This document shows positions 1 through 7,674 of a DNA stretch of 18,291 nucleotides, piece after piece (the first letter of the stretch is position 1; each line of letters opens with the position of its first letter). The DNA is from Gammaproteobacteria bacterium (GTDB lineage: Bacteria; Pseudomonadota; Gammaproteobacteria; UBA9214). Made by a program: the position numbers and the translations under genes. Below the pieces are notes generated by a model. The model ran no database searches. It was not told where the DNA came from and was given only the letters and a program-made list of their open reading frames with translations. The stretch spans positions 1 to 18,291 of the forward strand of contig DAOVVG010000020.1 in assembly GCA_030632175.1 (NCBI GenBank). Direction: 5' to 3'.

Positions 1-528
1 ACCAATGATGCCTGCGTGCTGGTCGCTACCGGGTCAGGTGCGGCAGTGGAGCCGGGAACACAGGGCCATGCCCTGTTCGGCGAGGCGCTGACCGATATCT
101 GTGTACAGCTTGCTACAGCGATAGTACGTGACGGGGAGGGTGCCACCCGTTTTGTCACGGTTGCTGTCGAAGGCGGTGCCAGCAGCGATGAGTGTTTGCA
201 GGTTGCCTACACAATTGCCCATTCGCCGCTGGTGAAAACCGCCTTGTTTGCCGGCGACCCGAACTGGGGGCGGATACTGGCAGCTGTTGGTCGGGCAGGT
301 GTTACGGATCTGGATCTGGCGCAGCTTGAGATTTTCCTCGATGAGGTCTGCATTGTTCGCGAAGGGGGACGAGCGGCTGATTATACAGAGGCCGCCGGGC
401 AACAGGTCATGGACCGGGAGGAGGTGACCATTCGGGTTGTCCTGCATCGCGGTCATTTCAATGAAGTGGTCTGGACCTGTGACCTGTCCTATGACTACGT
501 GAAAATCAACGCCGAATACCGTACCTGA
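1..528 (+). CDS. argJ: Glutamate N-acetyltransferase / amino-acid acetyltransferase ArgJ, C-terminal part
   Basis: This is the 3' part of argJ, open at the left edge in frame 1, with about 175 residues visible. ArgJ moves the acetyl group from N-acetylornithine to glutamate in the cytoplasmic, cyclic arginine pathway. In bifunctional forms it also acetylates glutamate from acetyl-CoA. The visible part begins TNDACVLVATGSG, contains the hallmark FAGDPNWGRILAAVGRAG around residues 78-95, and ends SYDYVKINAEYRT, a typical ArgJ C-terminus. The autocleavage site that splits ArgJ into two chains lies upstream of the window. A GTG at 16 opens the reading frame inside the window but is not a real start, because codons upstream of it already match the family. 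The Nudix gene follows on the same strand about 40 bases downstream, so the two are probably co-transcribed. Whether this copy is mono- or bifunctional cannot be told from the C-terminus. Confidence 0.96.
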   Translation, partial: TNDACVLVATGSGAAVEPGTQGHALFGEALTDICVQLATAIVRDGEGATRFVTVAVEGGASSDECLQVAYTIAHSPLVKTALFAGDPNWGRILAAVGRAGVTDLDLAQLEIFLDEVCIVREGGRAADYTEAAGQQVMDREEVTIRVVLHRGHFNEVVWTCDLSYDYVKINAEYRT

Positions 529-567
529 TGTGTGCAGTCTTACTGCGTGACTGCAGGGTTTGACGAA

Positions 568-1530
568 ATGAAAATTGCACCGGCGCGAATTCATGTCGCT
601 GCTGCAGCGATCTTTGATGAGCAGGGGCGCGTGCTAATCAGTCGGCGACCACTCCATGTCCACCAGGGAGGGCTGTGGGAGTTTCCGGGTGGCAAGCTTG
701 AGCCGGGTGAGTCGGTGGCCAATGCCCTGCGTCGTGAATTATACGAAGAGCTCGGGATTATCGTGCAGGCTGCCCGCCCGCTGATACGGGTTGTGCATGA
801 CTATGCGGACAAGGCGGTATTACTGGATGTCTGGCGTGTCGATGCTTTCACAGGGACTGCGGCTGGCAATGAGGGGCAGGTGATTGAATGGGCCGCCGTT
901 GGAGCGCTCGGCGAGTACCGGTTTCCTGCAGCCAACACCCCGATTATCAAGGCCGTCAGTCTGCCCGATCGTTATCTTGTTACGCCGGAGCCGGGCTCCG
1001 ATCATTCCAGCTTTCTGCGCGCCCTTGAAGGCGCGCTTGGTAGAGGGGTGTCGCTGGTACAGCTACGTGCAAAACGTCTTTCTGCAGCAGACTTCCGGAC
1101 GCTGGTACCGGCCGTTCAGCAACTGTGCCGCCAGGCTGATGCGCGCTTGTTGCTGAATGCAGAAGCAGCGCTGGTTTCCGAGCTGGGAGCAGATGGGGTG
1201 CATCTCACCAGTGCGCGCCTGAGGGGCTTGTCTGCCCGGCCATTGGGTGATGAGTACCTGGTGGGGGCATCCTGCCACACACGGCAGGAAGTGCAGCATG
1301 CGGGGGCGCTGGGGCTTGATTTTATCGTCGTCTCACCCGTACAACAGACCGCCACTCATCCGGATGCCTGTCTGCTGGGTTTTGACGGCCTGCAACAATT
1401 GACTGAACAGGCCTCATTGCCTGTTTATGCGCTGGGGGGGATGCAGCTGGCAGATCTGGCTACGGCTTTCCGGCATGGTGCGCAGGGTATTGCTGCGATC
1501 AACGGATTGTGGGGCGACCCGGTGGTATGA
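568..1530 (+). CDS. Nudix hydrolase (MutT-like) fused to a degenerate ThiE-like domain
   Basis: This is a 320-residue two-domain protein. Residues 5-130 are a Nudix hydrolase with a complete Nudix box at 42-64 (GKLEPG, then E48, then REL.EELGI), so 8-oxo-dGTP or another nucleoside-diphosphate derivative is the likely substrate. Residues 136-318 resemble thiamine-phosphate synthase: VSLVQLRAK, ADGVHLTSARL, VVSPVQQTATHPD and YALGGM. Several catalytic positions of true ThiE are changed: the usual NDD reads NAE (197-199), the GQED-type stretch reads TSAR (214-217), and the GP.F.T.TK loop is altered. TMP synthesis is therefore doubtful. The same fusion is known in many gammaproteobacteria at this position after argJ. 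I chose ATG 568, preceded by AGGG, over GTG 532, because it starts directly before the Nudix fold (MKIAPARIHVAAAAIF). Mutation avoidance by cleaning the nucleotide pool is the best guess for its role. Confidence 0.92.
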   Translation: MKIAPARIHVAAAAIFDEQGRVLISRRPLHVHQGGLWEFPGGKLEPGESVANALRRELYEELGIIVQAARPLIRVVHDYADKAVLLDVWRVDAFTGTAAGNEGQVIEWAAVGALGEYRFPAANTPIIKAVSLPDRYLVTPEPGSDHSSFLRALEGALGRGVSLVQLRAKRLSAADFRTLVPAVQQLCRQADARLLLNAEAALVSELGADGVHLTSARLRGLSARPLGDEYLVGASCHTRQEVQHAGALGLDFIVVSPVQQTATHPDACLLGFDGLQQLTEQASLPVYALGGMQLADLATAFRHGAQGIAAINGLWGDPVV

Positions 1531-1568
1531 GCCGCGCCATTTCGTCAGTTACTGTGCCGTAATATCAG

Positions 1569-1766
1569 CTAGTCGTCCTTATTCTGCATGCTGGTTGCCT
1601 CTGAATCACCCGGTATGCGGTTGTTTTCATCGAACCAGCTGCCGAGATCAATCAGCTTGCAGCGTTCCGAGCAGAAAGGTCGCCAGGTTTGCTCAGCAAC
1701 CCATTCCACCAGACTGCCACAGGTTGGACAGGTGACTGTTCGCGGTTTGTTTTTATTGGTTGCCAC
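1569..1766 (-). CDS. yacG: DNA gyrase inhibitor YacG (zinc-binding)
   Basis: This 65-residue protein has the YacG zinc site: CPTCG at residues 14-18 and FCSERCKLIDLGSW at 31-44, giving a C-X2-C...C-X3-C arrangement. YacG binds GyrB in the cytoplasm and blocks gyrase from binding DNA. The length matches the family (E. coli YacG has 65 residues). The start is GTG at 1766. An in-frame stop lies three codons upstream, so no longer start exists. The acidic tail after the zinc domain is variable in the family. It lies 19 bases after zapD on the same strand and is probably the last gene of the pilB-to-yacG run. It converges with the Nudix gene across 38 bases, where I see no clear terminator hairpin. 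Confidence 0.95.
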   Translation of the reverse strand: MATNKNKPRTVTCPTCGSLVEWVAEQTWRPFCSERCKLIDLGSWFDENNRIPGDSEATSMQNKDD

Positions 1767-1785
1767 AGCAGGTCAGGGTGCGTAA

Positions 1786-2541
1786 CTAGATGATGCAGCA
1801 GGCCAGTTCGAATTCCACATCCTGGTCGGTTTGCTTGGCGCGTTTCTCGTCAGTGGAAAACTGCAGAAAGCGTGCAGTGAAACGGTGACGTCCGCCGCTC
1901 AATTCTGCGAAGTAAGGCAGTCCCGGTGGTAATGCAATCCTGACAAGCTGGCATGGAAGGTTGGGATCCAGTGTGCGCTGGTAAACTCCGGCGGTTGCCA
2001 GGGTCGGCTTCATGGCAGTGCTGTCGCGCGTCAGGCTGAGAATCATCTGAATCGCCTGACCGATGGCGTCAAAATGACTGAGCCATTGCGCGAGATCCCG
2101 GGTGCGTTCTTTAGCTGGTTGCTGCAGCCAGTAGTGGAAGGCCGGCAGATCAAAATCGCAGGTACCGCCAGGAATGGCGCTACGCTGCCTGATGCTCACC
2201 AGGAATTCACTGGCCTTCAGCTCATTGGCAATCTGGCCATTAATGGCGCGCACTTTTTCTATATGAGTGTTGATGTTGTCGAGCAGTCCGGAGAGCTGTG
2301 AGTGATCAATATCCGGGTTCTGTTCATGCCGCTTCAGGCTGGTAGTATGCCGCTCAAGTTCCTTGAGAACCTCGGATTTGAGGTTGGTATTGCCAAAAAT
2401 TTCGAGAATTTCAAGAACACAGGTCAGTGTGGCACGGCTGTCCCACTCTGACTGGCGACTCAGGTGGTAGGCAGCCTGTTGAAACAGATATTCAAGTCGC
2501 AGAAAGGATCTTATTCGTTCGTTTAGCGGCTGTTCATACAT
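1786..2541 (-). CDS. zapD: Cell division protein ZapD (Z-ring associated)
   Basis: ZapD binds the C-terminal tail of FtsZ and bundles FtsZ filaments into the Z ring. The protein beginning at ATG 2541 has 251 residues, close to the 247 of E. coli, and opens MYEQPLNERIRSFLRLEYLF, the usual ZapD N-terminus. Later family traits include the DFDLPAFHYWL segment and the C-terminal stretch PYFAELSGGRHRF near residues 213-225. The open frame runs on to an ATG at 2652, which would add 37 Ser/Pro/Lys-rich residues and overlap coaE by 11 bases. I prefer 2541 because of family length and a purine-rich GAGAAG just upstream, but the longer form cannot be excluded. It sits between coaE and yacG in the conserved gene order. 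Confidence 0.93.
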   Translation of the reverse strand: MYEQPLNERIRSFLRLEYLFQQAAYHLSRQSEWDSRATLTCVLEILEIFGNTNLKSEVLKELERHTTSLKRHEQNPDIDHSQLSGLLDNINTHIEKVRAINGQIANELKASEFLVSIRQRSAIPGGTCDFDLPAFHYWLQQPAKERTRDLAQWLSHFDAIGQAIQMILSLTRDSTAMKPTLATAGVYQRTLDPNLPCQLVRIALPPGLPYFAELSGGRHRFTARFLQFSTDEKRAKQTDQDVEFELACCII

Positions 2542-2641
2542 GATCTTCTCTGGCACTGACCGGGGCGATTTACTTGCCGGGCTGTGCCTTGCAGCGGAGT
2601 TGTCCGGTGCCTGTTTGTTACTTGCCAGTGACGAGCCCGAG

Positions 2642-3262
2642 CTAGTGGTCATATGCTATTTCCATATAGTGCTGGTGTAATTCCTGTATGCGGTCAGTGA
2701 GTGATGCGATATTGCGGTCGTTGACAATAACGTCGTCTGCCGCTGCAAGGCGCGTGCTGCGATCTGCCTGTGATTGTATGATAGCCATGATGGTATTGTC
2801 CGACAGGCTGTCTCTGGCGGCAACCCGTTGGCGCTGTTCTTTTTCGGGCGCATCGACCACCAGGATTCGGTTGACCAGGTCGTTTTGCTGTGTTTCCAGC
2901 AACAGGGGAATGACCACAATGCAGTAGGGTTCCTGGATATTGGATAATAAGGTTCTGATACGTTGACGAATTTTCGGGTGGAGGATGGCTTCAAGCCGTA
3001 ATTTCAGTCCGACATCCGTGTAGATTTTTTCCCGGAGGTAGCTACGTTCCAGTTGACCATCAGGCGCGACGGATGCCTTTCCGAAGATCTCGATTATTTC
3101 ATCAAGGGCTGGCTGGCCGGGTTCGACCAGTTCACGGGCCAGCTGGTCTGCATCAATGACCGGAACTCCGAGGGCGCTGAAACCCTCTGCGACGGTTGTC
3201 TTGCCGCTACCAATTCCCCCGGTCAGGCCTACCACCAGTGTGTGTTTGCCATGTTTGCCCAA
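2642..3262 (-). CDS. coaE: Dephospho-CoA kinase
   Basis: CoaE phosphorylates the ribose 3'-hydroxyl of dephospho-CoA with ATP, the final step of coenzyme A synthesis in the cytoplasm. The 206 residues match the E. coli length. The P-loop GLTGGIGSGKT lies at residues 12-22 and is followed by VIDADQLAREL at 35-45, whose DAD belongs to the substrate and magnesium site. RQRVAARD (143-150) fits the lid region. The start given is TTG at 3262. No ATG precedes the P-loop in frame, and the frame upstream closes with a stop. A GTG nine codons further in (3235) is the only other reasonable start. No clear Shine-Dalgarno is seen for either. It lies 33 bases downstream of pilD, the usual pilD-coaE arrangement. 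Confidence 0.95.
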   Translation of the reverse strand: MGKHGKHTLVVGLTGGIGSGKTTVAEGFSALGVPVIDADQLARELVEPGQPALDEIIEIFGKASVAPDGQLERSYLREKIYTDVGLKLRLEAILHPKIRQRIRTLLSNIQEPYCIVVIPLLLETQQNDLVNRILVVDAPEKEQRQRVAARDSLSDNTIMAIIQSQADRSTRLAAADDVIVNDRNIASLTDRIQELHQHYMEIAYDH

Positions 3263-3295
3263 GGTCGCGGTGTTACCCCGTTGTATGGAAGAAAA

Positions 3296-4156
3296 TTACT
3301 GCAGGTACAAGCGGATTATGTCGTTTCCCCACAGCAGTGTCATCCATCCCGCGGCGGCGAGGAAGGGTCCAAAGGGCATGGGCTGGCTGTGGTCACGGCC
3401 CTTGAACAGGATTAGAGTGATCCCGATGACGGCCCCGACCACGGAGGAAAACAGGATGACAACAGGCAGGGATTGCCAGCCAACCCAGGCACCGATAGCA
3501 CCGAGGAGCTTGAAGTCGCCGTAGCCCATGCCTTCCTTGCCGGTCAGCAGTTTAAATATATGGAAGATCGCCCATAAAGACAGGTAGCCTGCCGCTGCCC
3601 CAATGATGCTGCTTTGGCTGTCTACAAAAAGGTTGAACAGGCTGAGTAGCAGCCCTGTCCATAACAGCGGCAGGGTAATCGAATCAGGCAGAATCTGGTG
3701 GTCAAAGTCGATCAGAAAAAGCGGAATGAGTGCCCAGGTAAAACCGAGTGCGGCCACTGCTTGCAGGCTGTAGCCAAAATGCAGGGCGGTGATTATCGAG
3801 AGAACCGCAGTGGTTAGCTCAACCGTCGGATAGCGTACGGGTATGGCGGTTGCGCAGCCTGAGCAACGACCTTTCAGGAACAGGTAGCTGATCACCGGGA
3901 TGTTTTCCAGTGCGGTAATGCGATGGTCGCATTTCGGACACCGGGAAGCGGGCGTCAGCAGGTTGAAGTGTTCCTGTTCGGTTGTGTCGACGGGTTCACC
4001 GGCGTGCTCCCGGCATTCGCGGGTCCAGCTCCTTTCCATCATGACCGGTAACCGGTAAATGACTACATTCAGGAAACTGCCGACAACCAGACCCAGTGCG
4101 CCGCTGGCAATGACAAAGAACAGCTGAGAGGACTCGAGCAGTTGTAATGCTTCCAT
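3296..4156 (-). CDS. pilD: Type IV prepilin peptidase / N-methyltransferase PilD
   Basis: PilD is an inner-membrane aspartic protease that cleaves the leader of type IV prepilins and type II secretion pseudopilins, then methylates the new N-terminus. The 286 residues carry GSFLNVVIYRLP (26-37) and a cytoplasmic loop with two zinc-binding pairs, CPKC (C73, C76) and CSGC (C98, C101). The catalytic aspartates are in LIDFDHQILPD (D150) and GMGYGDFK (D214). Between and after them are several hydrophobic segments, as expected for a protein with about eight membrane spans. The start at ATG 4156 gives a normal length. It is 51 bases after pilC and 33 before coaE, all on the same strand. Its pilin substrate is not encoded in the window, so it must act on pilins made elsewhere. 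Confidence 0.97.
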   Translation of the reverse strand: MEALQLLESSQLFFVIASGALGLVVGSFLNVVIYRLPVMMERSWTRECREHAGEPVDTTEQEHFNLLTPASRCPKCDHRITALENIPVISYLFLKGRCSGCATAIPVRYPTVELTTAVLSIITALHFGYSLQAVAALGFTWALIPLFLIDFDHQILPDSITLPLLWTGLLLSLFNLFVDSQSSIIGAAAGYLSLWAIFHIFKLLTGKEGMGYGDFKLLGAIGAWVGWQSLPVVILFSSVVGAVIGITLILFKGRDHSQPMPFGPFLAAAGWMTLLWGNDIIRLYLQ

Positions 4157-4207
4157 GAACTCAGGCAGCTATGTCTGGAGCAGTACGAGTTGGCAAACGA
4201 TAGAGGG

Positions 4208-5431
4208 TCAGATCGCGGCGCCCATCTTGAATATTGGCAGGTACATGGCTACCACCAGGCCACCGATAAGAACACCGAGTACCGACATGATGAGTGGTTC
4301 CAGCAGGCTGGTGAGAGCGTCTACGGCATCATCCACTTCCTGTTCATAGAAGTCGGCAACCTTGGACAGCATGGAATCAAGCGCACCTGATTCCTCACCG
4401 ATGGCGACCATTTGTTCCACCATGTTCGGGAACAGGCCGGTCTGGTTCATGGCGAAAGTCAGTTGCTGTCCGGTGGCAACGCTGTCTTTTATCATCAGTA
4501 CAGCGTCTGAATAGACCACATTGCCCGTGGCACCGGCAACGGATTGCAGCGCCTCAACCAACGGGACACCAGCAGCAAACATGGTGGCCAGGGTACGGGA
4601 ATAGCGGGCAATGGCGGCCTTGTGCATGATGGGGCCGACAATGGGCATTTTCAGAACCATGCGATCCAGTACTCGTCCAAATTTTCGAGAGCGTTTCTTA
4701 CCCTGCAGGAAGCCAAAGATGGCGCCACCGATAACGCCCAGCATTAGCCACCAGTACTCCTGCATAAATTCGGACAGATTGACGACGACACGGGTAAATG
4801 CCGGCAGGTCTGCGCCAAAATTGCTGAATAAAGCTTCGAACTGCGGTACCACAAAAATCAGCAGGATTGCGGTGACAATGAAGGCGACAACAATCACTGC
4901 CGTAGGATAGAACATGGCCTTCTTGATTTTGGCCTTCAGATATTCTGTTTTTTCCTTGTAGGTTGCGATCTTGTCCAGCAGGGTTTCCAGCACACCGGCT
5001 TGTTCGCCGGCGGCTACCAGACAGACGACAAGATCATCAAAGTAGAGCGGATGTTTTCCCAGCGAATCCGCAAGACTGGTGCCGGACTCGACCTCTGACT
5101 TTACCTTGAGGATGAGTTCCTGCATGCCGGCGTTTTCATGGCCACGGCCAATGATTTCGAATGACTGCACCAGCGGGACGCCGGCGGACATCATGGTGGC
5201 CAGCTGGCGGAAAAACACGGCAAGATCCTTGGGGATGATCTTTTTCTTGGCGGTCGCTTTGAAAAGGTTGCTTTTCTTGCGGACCGCAATCGGCTTAATG
5301 CCCTGCTTGCGCAGATCGGCCTTGATCAGGGCCGGGTTGCCGCCGCGGGATTGCCCTTTGACCTTGACGCCGCGTTTGTCTGTGCCGGTCCAGGTAAACA
5401 GTTCCGGTTGCTTGAGAGCTTTTTCTGCCAT
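4208..5431 (-). CDS. pilC: Type IV pilus inner-membrane platform protein PilC
   Basis: PilC is the inner-membrane platform on which PilB (and PilT, not seen here) act during pilus extension and retraction. The 407 residues hold two T2SSF-type repeats. The first has LAVFFRQLATMMSAGVPLVQSF from residue 70 and LVAAGEQAG at 138-146; the second has YSRTLATMFAAGVPLVEAL from residue 277 and VAIGEESGALD at 342-352. Membrane segments are visible near 174-198, 226-244 and 379-400. The N-terminus (FTWTGTDKRGVKVKG) is the usual cytoplasmic lead-in. ATG 5431 has a good Shine-Dalgarno, AAGGA, about seven bases upstream, and lies three bases after the pilB stop, so the two genes are almost certainly translated from one message. 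Confidence 0.97.
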   Translation of the reverse strand: MAEKALKQPELFTWTGTDKRGVKVKGQSRGGNPALIKADLRKQGIKPIAVRKKSNLFKATAKKKIIPKDLAVFFRQLATMMSAGVPLVQSFEIIGRGHENAGMQELILKVKSEVESGTSLADSLGKHPLYFDDLVVCLVAAGEQAGVLETLLDKIATYKEKTEYLKAKIKKAMFYPTAVIVVAFIVTAILLIFVVPQFEALFSNFGADLPAFTRVVVNLSEFMQEYWWLMLGVIGGAIFGFLQGKKRSRKFGRVLDRMVLKMPIVGPIMHKAAIARYSRTLATMFAAGVPLVEALQSVAGATGNVVYSDAVLMIKDSVATGQQLTFAMNQTGLFPNMVEQMVAIGEESGALDSMLSKVADFYEQEVDDAVDALTSLLEPLIMSVLGVLIGGLVVAMYLPIFKMGAAI

Positions 5432-5434
5432 GAT

Positions 5435-7153
5435 TTATTCCTTGGTTACGCGGTCAACTTCTTCCAGACTGGTAATTCCTGCAGCAACTTTCTTCAGGCC
5501 TGATTCCCTGAGGTCTGCGACACCCTCGACCTGTGCCTGTTCCTGGAGTTGCATGGAATTACCCCCTTCCATTATCAGTCGTCCCATTTCTTCAGATATC
5601 GGCATGACCTGGTAAATACCGACACGGCCTTTGTAGCCTCCAGTGCAAGAGTCACAGCCTACGGGTGTATATACCTTGAGTCCATCAATCTGATCTTGAC
5701 TGAATCCGAATTTAAGCAGTGCCTCAGGTGAAATCTCGAGTTCCTTTTTGCACTTCTCGCATAAGCGTCGAGCAAGCCTCTGTGCCATGATCAGGTGGAC
5801 GGCAGAGGCAATATTGTATGGGGGGACGCCCATATTGGCCATACGCGTCAGGGTCTGCGGTGCATCATTGGTATGCAGTGTCGACAATACCAGGTGACCG
5901 GTTTGTGCGGCCTTAATGGCAATCTCTGCCGTCTCGAGATCACGAATTTCACCCACCATGATGATGTCAGGATCCTGACGCAGGAAAGCGCGCAAGGCGA
6001 TACCAAAATCGAGACCTGCCTTTGGATTTACATTGACCTGGTTGATACCCATCACATTGATTTCTACTGGGTCTTCACAGGTGGAAATATTGCGGTCGGG
6101 GGTGTTGAGCATATTCAGGCCGGTATACAGTGAGACCGTCTTGCCGCTACCGGTTGGTCCGGTAACCAGTACCATACCGTAAGGTTTGTTGATTGCATCG
6201 GTAAACAGCTTTTTCTGCTCTTCCTCGAAACCCAGTGCGTCAACGCCGATTTGTGCGGCGCTGCCGTCCAGAATACGTAAAACAACCTTCTCGCCGTAGA
6301 GGGTTGGCAAGGTGTTTACGCGAAAATCAATCGAGCGGTTACGCGACAGGTTCATTTTAATGCGCCCGTCCTGGGGTACGCGCCTCTCTGCGATATTCAT
6401 GCGGCTCATAACCTTGAGTCGGGCAATGATGCGCATGGCCAGTGAGCGGGGCGGAGAGGCGACTTCGTGCAAGACGCCGTCTGAGCGGAACCTGACGCGG
6501 AAATCTTTTTCATACGGTTCGAGATGGATGTCGGAAGCGCCAGTATTGATAGCATCAAGCAGTACCTTGTTTACAAAGCGTACAACCGGCGTGTCATCAA
6601 TATCAGACTCGCTAACGTCACCGTCATTTGTACTGTCGTCTTCACCGGCACTGATATCGAGATTGTCGAGATCAGCATCCATGAGCGAAGACATGGTTGT
6701 GTCAAGCGATTCCAGCGCGGTTTCGATTGCCTTGTGCAGCTGATCTTCCTCGACCAGCACGGCTTCTGTATTGACGCCGGTGTGGAACTTGAATTCATCA
6801 ATGGCGCTGAGGTTGGTCGGGTCTGATACGGCAATATAGAGACGGTTGCCGCGTTTGACGAGAGGTAGTGCGTTATGCTGCTGGATGAGCTTCTCGCTGA
6901 CCATTTTCAGCGGAGCAACTTCCATATCCATGGATCGCAGGTCAAACAGCGGTACGCCAAACTCCTGTGAGCCGGACCATGCGATATCCTTGCTGCTGAG
7001 GATCTTGTTTTCTACCAGATAGGAGACGAAATGTGTTCGCTTTTTCAGCGACATCTCGTTGGCCTTGGCGGCTTCCTCCTCGTTGAGCAGGCCGTCCATA
7101 ACAAGTCTGCGGGCAAGGCCGCTGAGGTTCACTGTAGGGTTGGTAGTTGCCAT
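5435..7153 (-). CDS. pilB: Type IV pilus assembly (extension) ATPase PilB
   Basis: PilB is the cytoplasmic hexameric ATPase that powers pilus extension. Its 572 residues include an N-terminal MshEN/GSPII-E type domain (about 5-150, a possible c-di-GMP-binding fold), an acidic linker rich in Asp and Ser (about 158-188), and the secretion ATPase core. Core motifs are the Walker A GPTGSGKT (332-339), the Asp box around STCEDPVEI (357-365), the Walker B DIIMVGEIRD (396-405) and the His box TGHLVLSTLHTNDA (418-431). A zinc site is formed by C465, C468, C500 and C503. The two cysteine pairs and the overall length fit PilB better than PilT or PilU, which are shorter and lack them. It is the first gene of the - strand run. 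The AGGA upstream of ATG 7153 is about 15 bases away, too far for an ideal ribosome site. Confidence 0.97.
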   Translation of the reverse strand: MATTNPTVNLSGLARRLVMDGLLNEEEAAKANEMSLKKRTHFVSYLVENKILSSKDIAWSGSQEFGVPLFDLRSMDMEVAPLKMVSEKLIQQHNALPLVKRGNRLYIAVSDPTNLSAIDEFKFHTGVNTEAVLVEEDQLHKAIETALESLDTTMSSLMDADLDNLDISAGEDDSTNDGDVSESDIDDTPVVRFVNKVLLDAINTGASDIHLEPYEKDFRVRFRSDGVLHEVASPPRSLAMRIIARLKVMSRMNIAERRVPQDGRIKMNLSRNRSIDFRVNTLPTLYGEKVVLRILDGSAAQIGVDALGFEEEQKKLFTDAINKPYGMVLVTGPTGSGKTVSLYTGLNMLNTPDRNISTCEDPVEINVMGINQVNVNPKAGLDFGIALRAFLRQDPDIIMVGEIRDLETAEIAIKAAQTGHLVLSTLHTNDAPQTLTRMANMGVPPYNIASAVHLIMAQRLARRLCEKCKKELEISPEALLKFGFSQDQIDGLKVYTPVGCDSCTGGYKGRVGIYQVMPISEEMGRLIMEGGNSMQLQEQAQVEGVADLRESGLKKVAAGITSLEEVDRVTKE

Positions 7154-7249
7154 GAATCTATATGAATATCCTAAATAGTCTGTTTCTGCTGTGATGTCCG
7201 TCAGAATTTCATGATCCCGGAGTGCTCCCCGTTTCGCTACTAAGTACGT

Positions 7250-7277
7250 AAATTACAATAAATTTCTAACTTGTCAA
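7250..7277 (-). promoter_or_regulatory. Possible sigma-70-like promoter upstream of pilB
   Basis: Read on the - strand, a perfect -35 hexamer TTGACA (7272-7277) is followed after 16 bases by TAATTT (7250-7255), a weak -10. TGTAAT is a better hexamer but its spacing of 14 bases is too short. It would leave a leader of about 90 bases before pilB. This is a pattern match only; the AT-rich stretch could also match by chance. Confidence 0.25.
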
Positions 7278-7557
7278 CCTGTTATACACAGCCCGTTTTT
7301 TACCTTTCTCCGGATACAGCAATTGCTAAGTGTTATTCGGCATTTCAGGGTAGATCTTTAGATGGTCTTAATGGGCGTTCAGGCTGTTTTTCCCCCGTGG
7401 CAAGGGTGTTTTCAAGTAAATCGGGTGCGCTGGCTGTGGGACCGTGGGGTGTACGTATTTCCCCTGATTTGTGTGCTTTGACAACCATAAACAGCCCGGC
7501 GGGAGCGTTACCTCGTAATTGTGTCGGATGACGGGTGTTTGACAAGTAAGGCGTCAG

Positions 7558-7603
7558 CAGCATGCTGTGATCTGGTAATGGTCTTCCCTGTGTGCTGCAG
7601 CAC
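7558..7603. repeat. Two perfect palindromes, 24 bases apart
   Basis: CAGCATGCTG (7558-7567) is a perfect 10-base palindrome, and GTGCTGCAGCAC (7592-7603) a perfect 12-base one. Both are built on the same GCAGC/GCTGC core, which also forms the hairpin at 10822-10840. They lie downstream of the methyltransferase stop (- strand) and far upstream of pilB. They could be protein-binding sites or simply short palindromes found by chance. No run of T follows, so neither looks like a terminator. Confidence 0.4.
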
Positions 7604-7674
7604 CGGTTGTTCACTGGCCAGAAAGGCGGGTGGGGTATTCACAGGACGTGATTAAGCTGATTTTTTATTATGGC

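Larger units (their letters stand above)
7154..7674. other. 521-base spacer between pilB and the glycan genes, no convincing gene
   Basis: Apart from a possible pilB promoter and two short palindromes, I see no supported gene. Open frames exist on both strands: 7271-7531 on + (86 residues) and 7345-7614 on - (89 residues, GTG start). Neither resembles a family I know, and neither has a good ribosome site. A pilin gene, common beside pilB in related organisms, is absent: no GFTLIE-like leader occurs in any frame. No tRNA fold was recognised. The spacer marks the change from conserved housekeeping genes to the accessory glycan locus. Confidence 0.6.

Noticed and set aside
34..594. 186-residue - strand open frame opposite argJ
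   Set aside because: Antisense to a well-conserved argJ; no recognisable motif.
5079..5615. 178-residue + strand open frame opposite pilC and pilB
   Set aside because: It lies wholly antisense to two clear, conserved genes, and its composition (rich in Ser, Arg and Thr) is typical of a shadow frame.
7345..7614. 89-residue - strand frame with GTG start, ending near the pilB promoter region
   Set aside because: A stretch like APAGLFMVVKAHK hinted at a methyltransferase end strand, but nothing else supports a gene: no ribosome site, mixed codon use and an overlapping frame on the other strand.
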